DNA of 32,914 nucleotides from Ruminococcus sp. (lineage in GTDB: Bacteria; Bacillota; Clostridia; Oscillospirales; Ruminococcaceae). Made by a program: the position numbers and the translations under genes. This document shows positions 16,304 through 23,684 of this stretch, in pieces. Below the pieces are notes generated by a model. The model was not told the DNA's origin, made no database searches, and saw only the letters and a list, made by a program, of their open reading frames with translations. Within the stretch, counting starts at the first letter, position 1. Each line of letters begins with the position of its first letter. The stretch covers positions 1 to 32,914 of the forward strand of contig JAFXVT010000005.1 of the NCBI GenBank assembly GCA_017534835.1, written 5' to 3'.

Positions 16304-16454
16304 GGATCGAGTGATCCCCCAATTCCCCTTCTATATTTTGTTTCTTTTTCCTGTAACTGTACCTTACGGCACAAAACCGGTAGACAGGACGCAAGGGTCT
16401 GTTGAGAGCGGCTCTTTGCTTCTTGTTTATCGGTGCCGAAGGGTGCAGTTTTTT
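16304..16454 (+). ncRNA. Candidate regulated small RNA in the convergent gap
   Basis: Downstream of the direct-repeat promoter lies a stretch with RNA-like structure and no plausible protein. A 5' hairpin GGATC/GATCC (16304-16317) is followed by a C-rich single-stranded stretch with CCCCC and CCCC runs. A long stem follows: 16357-16372 pairs with 16433-16448 at 15 of 16 positions, including two G-U wobbles. A T6 run (16449-16454) then follows. The wobbles pair only if the plus strand is the RNA, which fixes the strand. C-rich loops are the usual seed of Gram-positive sRNAs against ribosome sites. It could instead be the 3' UTR of the GH13 gene. Confidence 0.5.
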
Positions 16455-16463
16455 GTTTATATG

Positions 16464-16490
16464 AAAAAGCACTCTCCGAAGAGAGTGCCC
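16464..16490 (-). terminator. Terminator of the glycerophosphodiesterase gene
   Basis: On the minus strand the stem GCACTCTC/GAGAGTGC (16469-16488) with a TTCG-type loop is followed by T5. A second strong stem, GGGGACGCCCT/AGGGCGTCCCC (16518-16546), lies closer to the gene but has only three Ts after it. Confidence 0.85.
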
Positions 16491-16583
16491 AGAATGCCGA
16501 AAAAACCGGTTTTGAAAGGGGACGCCCTCTATCGCAGGGCGTCCCCGTAAATGAGCCGGACCCTTGACAGCCTGACTTTCGCA

Positions 16584-18407
16584 TCAGTAAGAGCCGAAAA
16601 TGGTTTTCAGCACTGTCAGTATCTTTTCGCCGGTAGTAGTTGAATAAACGACCTTTGAGGCGCGGTCGGGACGGTTTGTGATGATGTTGTCCACACCGAG
16701 CGCCATCATCTTCTGCATCTCGTCCTTGTTGTCAACGGTCCACACGAAAATCCGCTTGCCGTTCTGATGAGCGTTGTTCACGACAGTCGCATTCACGAGC
16801 AGGTGATTCATACTCAGTGCGTCGATGTTCTTCATCTGCATAAACGCAGTAGTTGTCGCAACATTCGCTATAAGTCCCGTTTTTATGTCCGGATCGAGCT
16901 GCTTGACCTGCTTCAGCGCCGCATACGAAAACGACGTGACATAGCAGGAATCCTCAAGGTCAGCCTCTTTTACCGCCTCGACCACCTTCTCTGCCGTGAG
17001 CTTTGTATTGCCGTGGTCCTTGATCTCGATATTGTAGAGCAGGTCGTCACCGACAACTTCAAACACCTCGGAGAGGAGCGGTATCTTCGCATCGGGATAG
17101 TCCTCCTCAGCGACATATTTGCTTACGATATTCAGCTCAAGCAGTTCATCATAGTTATAGTCGCACAGCTTTCCGGTAGCGCTCGTCACGCGGTCGAGCT
17201 TCTCATCGTGGAATACCACGAGCTGCTCGTCCTTTGTGAGCTGCACATCGAGCTCGAGGTAGTCCGCACCGCTGTCTATCGCAAGCTCGAACGCTTCAAG
17301 CGTATTTTCGGGCGCCTGACGCGAGCAGCCGCGGTGAGCAGTGACCTGCGTGCGCGTTATGACCCCGACATTGAGGTTTATATTACCCTTGTGGAGCGCG
17401 CTTATATACGAATAATTCAGCAGCAGGCTGCCAACTATCAGCGAAACATAGACGACGATGCGTGTCGTTTTTTTCAGCTGGTGGGTCTTGCGCTCGGGAA
17501 GAGTTATCGGCATATCCTCGGGAATATCCGAGAAGAATCTGCCTGTCAGCCAGCACATAACAGCCGGAGTTGAGATGAATGCGGATATTGCCGTGAATAT
17601 CTCTCCCTCGTATTTCAGCACCTTCAGTGACGAGATGAGCGCCTTGTCCGGACTCGATATGCCCTTGATGAAGAGGAGTATCACGAAGCTGAGCACGAAT
17701 GTTATCAGAGCGGCTGCGGCTACGATGACAAGGGACCACGCAACGAGCGAGAGAACGTATCTCATCTTGCTGCCGATGATGAGCTTCCGGCTCTCCTTCG
17801 TGGAATCGTACAGCTTCTTGTCAGTCAGCACAAGGAAGTGCAGGCTGTAGCTGCGGCTGACTATGAGAATGGCAAACAATACCTGTATCCCGATATAGAC
17901 TACAAGAGCGCCGCGCATATTGATATGCCGGAAAGCATCACGCAGTATCGGAAGTATCGGTGCGAGGAATATACCGGACGAAATGGTGTACTGCGCTATC
18001 GGCATATAGACCATAAACGTCAGGAAGCAGAGCAGTCCCCTTCCGCGGAAAGCCTTCCGAAAGGCAAAGATACCCGTCCTGAACATTCCGATGACCGAGA
18101 GCCGTTCACCCTTGTAATAGCAGGAATAGCAGGCGGCGAGTCCCGACAGCTCGATAAACGACGACACTGCCGCAAAGAACAGTATCAGCACAAGAGCTAC
18201 GATAGTGGCAGGATTTTTGAGATATATCCACACCTTTTCGTCCGAGAGGTAACGGACGTGCGAGACCTTCATCGTGAATTTGAGCAGAAGCGTGAGTATC
18301 GGCGCACCGACAGCGAGCAGCAGCAGCTTGAATAAGAGCTCAAACAGCAGCACATCGGGCAGCGCTCGCAGAAAGACTGCGACGGACTTAAAAAATCTTT
18401 TCTTCAT
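16584..18407 (-). CDS. Membrane glycerophosphodiester phosphodiesterase
   Basis: The 607-residue protein has an N-terminal membrane domain with about eight hydrophobic helices (residues 10-345, glycerophosphodiesterase membrane-domain type). A C-terminal GDPD catalytic domain follows: HRGCSRQAPENT with His358 and Glu367, ELDVQLTKD with Glu385 and Asp387, and FHDEKLDR with His400. The expected reaction is hydrolysis of glycerophosphodiesters, possibly from lipids or teichoic acid, at the membrane face. The reading frame extends upstream to 18542, but a perfect promoter (TTGACA/TATAAT) lies inside that extension. The start is therefore the ATG at 18405-18407, although its ribosome site is weak. 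It diverges from feoB. Confidence 0.92.
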   Translation of the reverse strand: MKKRFFKSVAVFLRALPDVLLFELLFKLLLLAVGAPILTLLLKFTMKVSHVRYLSDEKVWIYLKNPATIVALVLILFFAAVSSFIELSGLAACYSCYYKGERLSVIGMFRTGIFAFRKAFRGRGLLCFLTFMVYMPIAQYTISSGIFLAPILPILRDAFRHINMRGALVVYIGIQVLFAILIVSRSYSLHFLVLTDKKLYDSTKESRKLIIGSKMRYVLSLVAWSLVIVAAAALITFVLSFVILLFIKGISSPDKALISSLKVLKYEGEIFTAISAFISTPAVMCWLTGRFFSDIPEDMPITLPERKTHQLKKTTRIVVYVSLIVGSLLLNYSYISALHKGNINLNVGVITRTQVTAHRGCSRQAPENTLEAFELAIDSGADYLELDVQLTKDEQLVVFHDEKLDRVTSATGKLCDYNYDELLELNIVSKYVAEEDYPDAKIPLLSEVFEVVGDDLLYNIEIKDHGNTKLTAEKVVEAVKEADLEDSCYVTSFSYAALKQVKQLDPDIKTGLIANVATTTAFMQMKNIDALSMNHLLVNATVVNNAHQNGKRIFVWTVDNKDEMQKMMALGVDNIITNRPDRASKVVYSTTTGEKILTVLKTIFGSY

Positions 18408-18494
18408 TTTATCTGTCGGGTCAGACCCCGTTGTAAGCGGTTTTTGTATGTGTTTTGTCAGGCGGCAGCTGAGCCGGAATGTACCTACGTGATT

Positions 18495-18523
18495 ATTATA
18501 AGGCTTTAAAGTCATAATGTCAA
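18495..18523 (-). promoter_or_regulatory. Promoter of the glycerophosphodiesterase gene
   Basis: Consensus TTGACA (18518-18523) and TATAAT (18495-18500) with a 17-base spacer on the minus strand. It shows that the coding region cannot begin at the upstream ATG (18542). Confidence 0.9.
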
Positions 18524-18605
18524 GAGCCCAGAGCTTCCACACAGAAAACTTCCTGTAATCAAACCGACCTCCGCCTCATAGAATTAGAGTGAATGAGGTG
18601 ATAGA

Positions 18606-20651
18606 ATGGAAGAAAAGGGCTTACTTATCGCACTTGCCGGGAATCCGAACGTCGGAAAATCAACGGTTTTCAACGCTCTCACCGGAGCACATCAGCACAC
18701 CGGGAACTGGGCAGGAAAGACCGTCGCGTGCGCGGAGGGAAGCTACACATTTGCTGAGAAAAAGTATACCCTCGCGGACATTCCGGGGACCTACTCGCTT
18801 CGCTCAGGCTCAGCAGAGGAGCAGACTGCGCGTGATTTCATCTGCTTCGGCGGAGCAGACGCGGCTGTGGTGGTCTGCGATGCGTCGTGCCTTGAGCGGA
18901 ATCTCAGTCTCGCACTGCAAGTTATGGCGATGATACCGCGGACAGTCGTGTGCGTGAATCTCATCGACGAAGCCGCCGGGAAGGGGATCTCCGTCGATAC
19001 ATCACGGCTTTCGGAGCTTCTCGGTGTACCGGTGACGGCTGCCGCCGCGCGGAGCGGAGTCGGACTTGCACAGCTGAGAGAGGCTGTGCGGGAAGTCACG
19101 GAGTCAGAAGAGCCTTCACCCGTACAGGTAAATCTCCCCGGGGAGCTCGGAAAAGCTGCCGGAGCTCTTGCGGAGAAGATGTCCGGCAGAGCGCGATATG
19201 CCGCGGCACTTCGGCTGATGGAGGGAGACCGCGACTTCCTTGCCGAAGCCGAAAAGCACGGAGCTGTCACAGTTACCGACAGAGACAGGCTCGATGAGCT
19301 CCTCGCACAGCTCCCCTTTTCCGCAGAGCAGTGTTCGGACGCCATAACAGCAGCGTATTCGGCTCTTGCAGCCTCAATTGCCGCCGAGACCGTCACCTGC
19401 TCAACGCCGGAGCCTTACAGACGCGACCGTCTGCTCGACCGTATCTTTCTCAGCCGCACGGCCGGGATACCGGTCATGCTTGCGCTGTTTCTGCTGCTGA
19501 TGTGGCTGACCGTCGCCGGAGCAAATTATCCATCTGCGCTCCTCGGCAGCCTCTTCGACCGGCTCGGTGATGTGCTGTCGGCAGGAGTGAGCCGTGCCGG
19601 AGCTCCCGGCTGGCTCGAGGGCGTGCTCGTGGACGGGATATACCGCACTCTCGCATGGGTCGTATCGGTAATGCTGCCGCCGATGGCGATATTCTTCCCG
19701 CTGTTCACGCTGATGGAGGATATGGGCTATCTTCCGCGTATCGCCTTCAATCTCGACGGCTGCTTCAAGTGCGCAGGAGCGTGCGGAAAGCAGGCGATAA
19801 CGATGTCGATGGGACTCGGCTGCAATGCCTGCGGAGTCACGGGCTGCCGCATAATCGACTCACCGCGCGAACGCCTCATCGCCGTCGCAACGAATGCTTT
19901 CATACCATGCAACGGCAGATTCCCGACTCTTATAGCAGTTATCACGATGTTCTTCGCAGCCTCCGGCGGAGCTCTCACTCCCCTGATACAAGGCAGTATG
20001 CTCGGAGGAACACTTCTTCTCGGAGCAGCGATGACTCTGCTCGCGTCGAAGCTGCTTTCATCTACTCTGCTGCGAGGCGAGCCCTCGTCGTACACGCTGG
20101 AGCTGCCTCCGTACCGCCGTCCGCAGATCGGGAAGGTGCTCGTGCGCTCGCTCCTCGACCGGACGATATTCGTCCTCGGAAGAGCCTGCACCGCCGCTGC
20201 TCCGTGCGGACTGCTGATATGGATAATGGCGAATGTAAACGTCTCCGGTGAAAGTCTGCTCTCGCACGTTTCCGGCTTCCTCGCCCCCGTCGGCAGCGCA
20301 ATGGGACTCGACGGCGTGATACTTCTCGCATTCCTGCTCGGAGCTCCGGCAAATGAGATAGTTATGCCGATAATCCTTATGGCTTACCTCGCGAACGGTA
20401 CGCTCGTCGAAATGAGCGATGTATCGCAGCTCCGCGAACTCCTCACCGCCAACGGCTGGACGATGCGCACCGCTGTTTGTATGCTCATATTCACTCTGTT
20501 CCACTTCCCCTGCGCAACGACCTGTATGACGATACGCCGCGAGACCGGCAGCCTGAAATGGACCCTCCTCAGCATCGTCCTCCCGACTGCCGCCGGAGCA
20601 GTGATGTGCCTCGCCGCCAACGCCCTCCTTACCCTCTGCGGCGTGCAATAA
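18606..20651 (+). CDS. feoB: Ferrous iron transport protein B
   Basis: This is a 681-residue Fe(II) transporter of the inner membrane. The N-terminal GTPase has G1 GNPNVGKST (12-20), G3 DIPG (58-61) and the G4-like NLID (118-121). A helical linker follows, and from about residue 285 a polytopic permease with the Cys-bearing gate region LGCNACGVTGCR (about 402-414). The end is a short cytosolic tail. The ATG has a GAGGTGATAG ribosome site. No feoA or feoC lies beside it, and no clear Fur or DtxR operator is seen in the 60 bases upstream. The 3' side carries one copy of the 3'-UTR motif and a terminator. Confidence 0.95.
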   Translation: MEEKGLLIALAGNPNVGKSTVFNALTGAHQHTGNWAGKTVACAEGSYTFAEKKYTLADIPGTYSLRSGSAEEQTARDFICFGGADAAVVVCDASCLERNLSLALQVMAMIPRTVVCVNLIDEAAGKGISVDTSRLSELLGVPVTAAAARSGVGLAQLREAVREVTESEEPSPVQVNLPGELGKAAGALAEKMSGRARYAAALRLMEGDRDFLAEAEKHGAVTVTDRDRLDELLAQLPFSAEQCSDAITAAYSALAASIAAETVTCSTPEPYRRDRLLDRIFLSRTAGIPVMLALFLLLMWLTVAGANYPSALLGSLFDRLGDVLSAGVSRAGAPGWLEGVLVDGIYRTLAWVVSVMLPPMAIFFPLFTLMEDMGYLPRIAFNLDGCFKCAGACGKQAITMSMGLGCNACGVTGCRIIDSPRERLIAVATNAFIPCNGRFPTLIAVITMFFAASGGALTPLIQGSMLGGTLLLGAAMTLLASKLLSSTLLRGEPSSYTLELPPYRRPQIGKVLVRSLLDRTIFVLGRACTAAAPCGLLIWIMANVNVSGESLLSHVSGFLAPVGSAMGLDGVILLAFLLGAPANEIVMPIILMAYLANGTLVEMSDVSQLRELLTANGWTMRTAVCMLIFTLFHFPCATTCMTIRRETGSLKWTLLSIVLPTAAGAVMCLAANALLTLCGVQ

Positions 20652-20726
20652 AACAACAAAATGACCGCTGGCGTTTCTTGGGACTATTCCGGGTATCTAC
20701 TGGGTGAAACCTTTCTGATGTAAGAT

Positions 20727-20762
20727 ATTCTTAACGCAGAAAGTAGAACCAAACCGAATAGG
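20727..20762 (+). repeat. 3'-UTR repeat motif, copy 3 (downstream of feoB)
   Basis: ATTCTTAACGCAGAAAG (20727-20743), seven variable bases, then AAACCGAATAGG (20751-20762), leading directly into the terminator hairpin. It is in feoB sense orientation, opposite to copies 1 and 2 on the map but the same relative to the gene. Between the feoB stop and this motif there is no gene. Confidence 0.7.
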
Positions 20763-20765
20763 AAG

Positions 20766-20800
20766 AAAGGCGGTGCTTTTACAAGCGCCGCCTTTAATAT
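20766..20800 (+). terminator. Terminator after feoB
   Basis: An 11-bp stem, AAAGGCGGTGC (20766-20776) with GCGCCGCCTTT (20785-20795), contains one mismatch and is followed by a short T/A tract. Confidence 0.75.
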
Positions 20801-20816
20801 TGCTGCAAAGGTATCG

Positions 20817-21480
20817 TTATTCTCCCTGTCCAGCGAGCTTCTCCAGCGCGCGGAAATCTATCTTTCCGACGGCGGTCAGCGGCATGGCGTCGATGAATTC
20901 GTATTTGCTCGGGAGACTGTATTCCGGCAGCTCGGACTTACAGAGATCGCGGAGTTCTTTTTCTATGCGAGCGCCGTCCGAGCGGTATTTCTCTTTGAGC
21001 ACAACGTAAGCCGCGAGCTTCACCTCCGGCTCGTTGTCGGCGGAGCTTTTAACGACGCAGGCGACCTCGACCGCTTCGTGTGCTTCGAGCGTTTTCCACG
21101 CGGTCGGGGAATATCTTGCTGACCATGCCGTCCTTTTCGGTGAGGATGATGCGCTTGATTCTTCCGGTAATGTAAACCGCGCCTTTTTCGTTCATAAAGC
21201 CCAAATCGCTTGTATGAAACCACTCATTTCCATCCTTATGCCTTTTGATAACTTTGACAGTTGCTTCCGGGTTATTAAGATAAACAAGCATGCGATAAGG
21301 TGTAAGAATACATATTTCACCTATTTCATCATGTGAAAGTTCTTTTTCGGAATCGGGGTCAAATACAGAGATGGTATTTCTTGAAATCGGTATGCCAAGC
21401 GAACCGCTGAATTGACCGTAGTAGTTTAAACTTGCCACAGCACATACTTCAGTTGCACCATAACCGTTCATATGTGGATT
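20817..21480 (-). pseudogene. AMP-binding enzyme (acyl-CoA ligase/adenylation domain), truncated and frameshifted
   Basis: Only the C-terminal third of an adenylate-forming enzyme remains. The order of motifs is NGYGATEVCAV (A5), FHTSDLGF (A7), TGRIKRIILTEKDG (A8), and PLTAVGKIDFRALEK (A10) with its lysine. At the 5' side a TGA lies about five codons before the NGYGATE motif, and no AMP-binding core is found beyond it. One frameshift sits at the A-run 21092-21096: the peptide continues as TLEAHEAVEVACVV only in the next frame. Base composition differs between the halves (23 of 60 G+C at 21241-21300; 36 of 60 at 21001-21060). Substrate is unknown; it may derive from an NRPS-like or acyl-CoA ligase gene. 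Confidence 0.85.
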
Positions 21481-21640
21481 TCAAACGCCTCATAAGGAAA
21501 AGTGCCGCTATATGCATATTTGCAATTGTTATTAATTTCTGTTATTCAGCTTACATAACAGGCAAAGAATTATAAAAAAGGAGTCAAAAATCTGTTAATT
21601 GCGAGAACAAATACACATAATGTCCTTGAAAGTCATACAA
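21481..21640. other. AT-rich gap without recognisable gene
   Basis: About 160 bases between the broken end of the AMP-binding remnant and the repeat-associated terminator of the response regulator gene. I see no open frame with a ribosome site, no inverted termini and no promoter with proper spacing. It may mark the deletion or insertion junction that truncated the remnant. Confidence 0.5.
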
Positions 21641-21666
21641 AATCCCGATACAATTGTATCGGGATT
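21641..21666 (-). terminator. Terminator of the sensor/regulator operon
   Basis: A perfect palindrome with arms AATCCCGATACAA/TTGTATCGGGATT, followed on the minus strand by TTTTG. Confidence 0.85.
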
Positions 21667-21672
21667 CGTCGT

Positions 21673-21756
21673 CCTATTCAGTTTGATGATATTCTTTCTT
21701 CGTTAAGAATCGTGGGCATTGAGGAGGGACCCTTTTTCAAAAGGGTCCCTCCTCAA
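21673..21756 (-). repeat. 3'-UTR repeat motif, copy 2 (downstream of the response regulator)
   Basis: Read on the minus strand: a perfect 18-bp hairpin (21719-21756, arms TTGAGGAGGGACCCTTTT and its complement, loop of two bases), then ATTCTTAACGAAGAAAG (21694-21710), then AAACTGAATAGG (21673-21684), then the terminator. It is the best-preserved copy and matches copy 1 in both hairpins and the spacing. Confidence 0.75.
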
Positions 21757-21814
21757 TAAGTCTACGTATTACTCCCATATGAGTATCACGGCTATTCCTC
21801 CAAGCGTTTTTATA

Positions 21815-22456
21815 TCAGCCGAAGCAGCTGCTGTCGTCGTTTATCACGATACCGCCCGCTCTCGCGCGTACTGCGAGCTGCAGCCGCGTCTGGAAGCCCG
21901 TCTTCTGGAGCAGGTTCGTGATGTGCATTTTTACCGTGCGCTCGGATATGCCGAGCTGCTCGGCTATTTCCGTGTTCGACGCGCCGCCGACAAGTCCGCG
22001 GAGGATGTCCTGCTCACGCTCCGAGAGCTCGGAGCTCTCCATATTCCCGAAGGGCACGGACGGCATATTATCGGGGAAAACGTGCTCGCCTGCCATAGTC
22101 CTGTCCATAACTTCAAGGAGGGGCTGCTGCTGTACCTCCTTGTGCCAGAAGCTGTCCACGCCGATCTCGCGGGCGCGGCGTATGTACGTGACCTCGAACA
22201 TCGACGTCACGAGCAGTATCCTTATGTCGGGACAGAGCCTTTTCAGCTCGCCCGAGGCTGTTATGCCGTCCATTCCACTGCCCATAACAACGTCCATCAG
22301 CACGATGTCCACCTGCTGACGGCCGCAGAGCTCGATTGCTTCCTCAGCGCTGCCGACCGAGCCTGTGAGCACGTACCTGTCGGAGTTGCCGACGGCGTCC
22401 TCGAATATCTTCCTTATCAGCTTGCAGTCGTCAACTATCAGAACGCGATATGCCAT
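21815..22456 (-). CDS. LuxR/NarL-type response regulator
   Basis: The 213-residue regulator has a receiver domain at 1-120 with acidic pair Asp9/Asp10, phospho-acceptor Asp55 (DIVLMDVVM), Thr84 and Lys106. A LuxR-type helix-turn-helix follows at about 140-205: LSEREQDILRGLVGGASNTEIAEQLGISERTVKMHI, split here as the LSEREQDIL and GISERTVKMHI parts. The gene overlaps the upstream histidine kinase gene by 26 bases and has its own AAGGAGATA site. It is therefore the natural phosphate acceptor of that kinase. Likely targets are its own operon and the divergent effector operon, whose promoter carries a palindrome at the activator position; this is inference from layout. Confidence 0.93.
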   Translation of the reverse strand: MAYRVLIVDDCKLIRKIFEDAVGNSDRYVLTGSVGSAEEAIELCGRQQVDIVLMDVVMGSGMDGITASGELKRLCPDIRILLVTSMFEVTYIRRAREIGVDSFWHKEVQQQPLLEVMDRTMAGEHVFPDNMPSVPFGNMESSELSEREQDILRGLVGGASNTEIAEQLGISERTVKMHITNLLQKTGFQTRLQLAVRARAGGIVINDDSSCFG

Positions 22457-23684
22457 TGTCCGTATCTCCTTTGCCGAGCGGCAGACGGAGTATCATCTCG
22501 AAGTGTCCGCCGCTTCTTATTTCCATAGTACCGCCGCGGCTCTCGACTATTCGCCGCAGGTTTGCAAGTCCGCCCTTTTCGCGGATGTTGTCCTTCTGAG
22601 CTCCGTCGTTCGTGAAGCGGAGCTCACATTCGTTTTTGCCCGTTCGCACGTCGATGAACGCCGTGCTTCCGCGGGCGTGACGGAGCACATTCGTGGCGTG
22701 CACCGTTATCGCTTCATTTATCAGCTCCGTGAGCTCGGGTGCGCTCGGGAGCCTGCTGCCGCTTATCTTCACGTTCACGCCGAGCTCCTCTGCGTGGCGG
22801 AGCGTGTCCGCATACTGAGCATAGGTCTGCTCGCTCTGCACGTTGCTGAGGAGCATAGTGTTGCGCTTCCACAGGCGCAGGAGCTCGTCCTGCCCGACGC
22901 TGCCATCGACGAGGAGCGCACGCTTCGTCAGCAGGAGCATTTTTCCGAAGCCGTCGTGTATGCTTATCTTTATCTGTAAGAGCTCGCGCTCCTTGATAGC
23001 CTCGCCGATACTGCGGTTGAGGTCGTGGAGTCGCCTGTTTATGCTGTCGGCGTGAGCCTGCTTCCCGCGGAGCTCCTGCGTGAGGGTGTATTCTGAGGTC
23101 ATATCCGAGGCGATGAGCTCGTAATACTTCCTGCCGTCAATGTCAGCCTCGTACCGTGTGAAGCTGTAGACCCTTCCGTCCGTCAGCTTTACAATATGAC
23201 CGCTTCTGCCGAGCTCCTCGGACAGCTCGTTTTTCTCGGTGACGGCGCTCCACAGGGCTCTGCCGTCGGAGAGATATACCCCGAGCACATCGCGGCATAT
23301 CTGCTCCATAAGGGTGTTCACGAGTATCGGCAGACCGTTTTCGTTGCAGAAGCATATGCCAGTCGGCAGTGAATCCACGCACTCCTTGACCGACATTGCC
23401 GTCAGACTCGAAGCCTTCCACTTCTCTATGCGCGAGAGCAGGAAAAGTCCGGCTATCATCAGTGCGAGAGCTATGCTCATCAGCAGAGCGGGGGATATGT
23501 CGAGTATATTGTCATTGAAAGCCTCGGAGCAGTTTGAGGAAAAGCAGAACATAAAGAGCGTAACCGCGAGCAGAGCAGCCGAGAGCGGCTTTTTCATCTT
23601 CAGCATCACCGACTCGGTGAATTCGTAGGCGAAGAGGAGAGTCAGCAGCAACAGCAGCAGGATAGCCGCACGTGTGATTATCAT
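22431..23684 (-). CDS. Sensor histidine kinase (NarX/HisKA_3 type)
   Basis: The 417-residue kinase has two or three N-terminal membrane helices (about 3-20, 35-50, 64-83). A PAS-like segment follows (about 95-195, beginning VDSLPTGICFCNENGLPILVN), then a coiled region. The dimerisation helix carries His242 in KISIHDGFGK. The ATP-binding domain has an N-box (INEAITVHATNVLRHA, Asn331) and a G-box (REKGGLANLRRIVESRGG). All catalytic landmarks are intact. The ATG overlaps the stop of the upstream 7TM gene by four bases (ATGA), with AAGGAGG before it. It presumably phosphorylates the LuxR-type regulator encoded next. The stimulus is unknown and may be relayed by the 7TM protein. Confidence 0.92.
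   Translation of the reverse strand: MIITRAAILLLLLLTLLFAYEFTESVMLKMKKPLSAALLAVTLFMFCFSSNCSEAFNDNILDISPALLMSIALALMIAGLFLLSRIEKWKASSLTAMSVKECVDSLPTGICFCNENGLPILVNTLMEQICRDVLGVYLSDGRALWSAVTEKNELSEELGRSGHIVKLTDGRVYSFTRYEADIDGRKYYELIASDMTSEYTLTQELRGKQAHADSINRRLHDLNRSIGEAIKERELLQIKISIHDGFGKMLLLTKRALLVDGSVGQDELLRLWKRNTMLLSNVQSEQTYAQYADTLRHAEELGVNVKISGSRLPSAPELTELINEAITVHATNVLRHARGSTAFIDVRTGKNECELRFTNDGAQKDNIREKGGLANLRRIVESRGGTMEIRSGGHFEMILRLPLGKGDTDNGISRSDS

Noticed and set aside
16357-16454. Cyclic-di-GMP (GEMM) riboswitch because of the word GGACGCAA
   Set aside because: The partner GGCAAA/GCC strands and the second stem do not fit. The segment is not upstream of any gene; it ends in a gap facing a convergent gene.
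16255-16584. Small open frames on both strands in the convergent gap (e.g. 16302-16550 plus)
   Set aside because: No ribosome sites, no recognisable composition, and they cover strong terminator hairpins.
18408-18542. Longer N-terminus of the glycerophosphodiesterase starting at 18542
   Set aside because: A perfect TTGACA/TATAAT promoter lies inside this stretch, so it should not be transcribed from that start.
18543-18605. Fur or DtxR operator upstream of feoB
   Set aside because: No match to either palindromic consensus could be found by eye.
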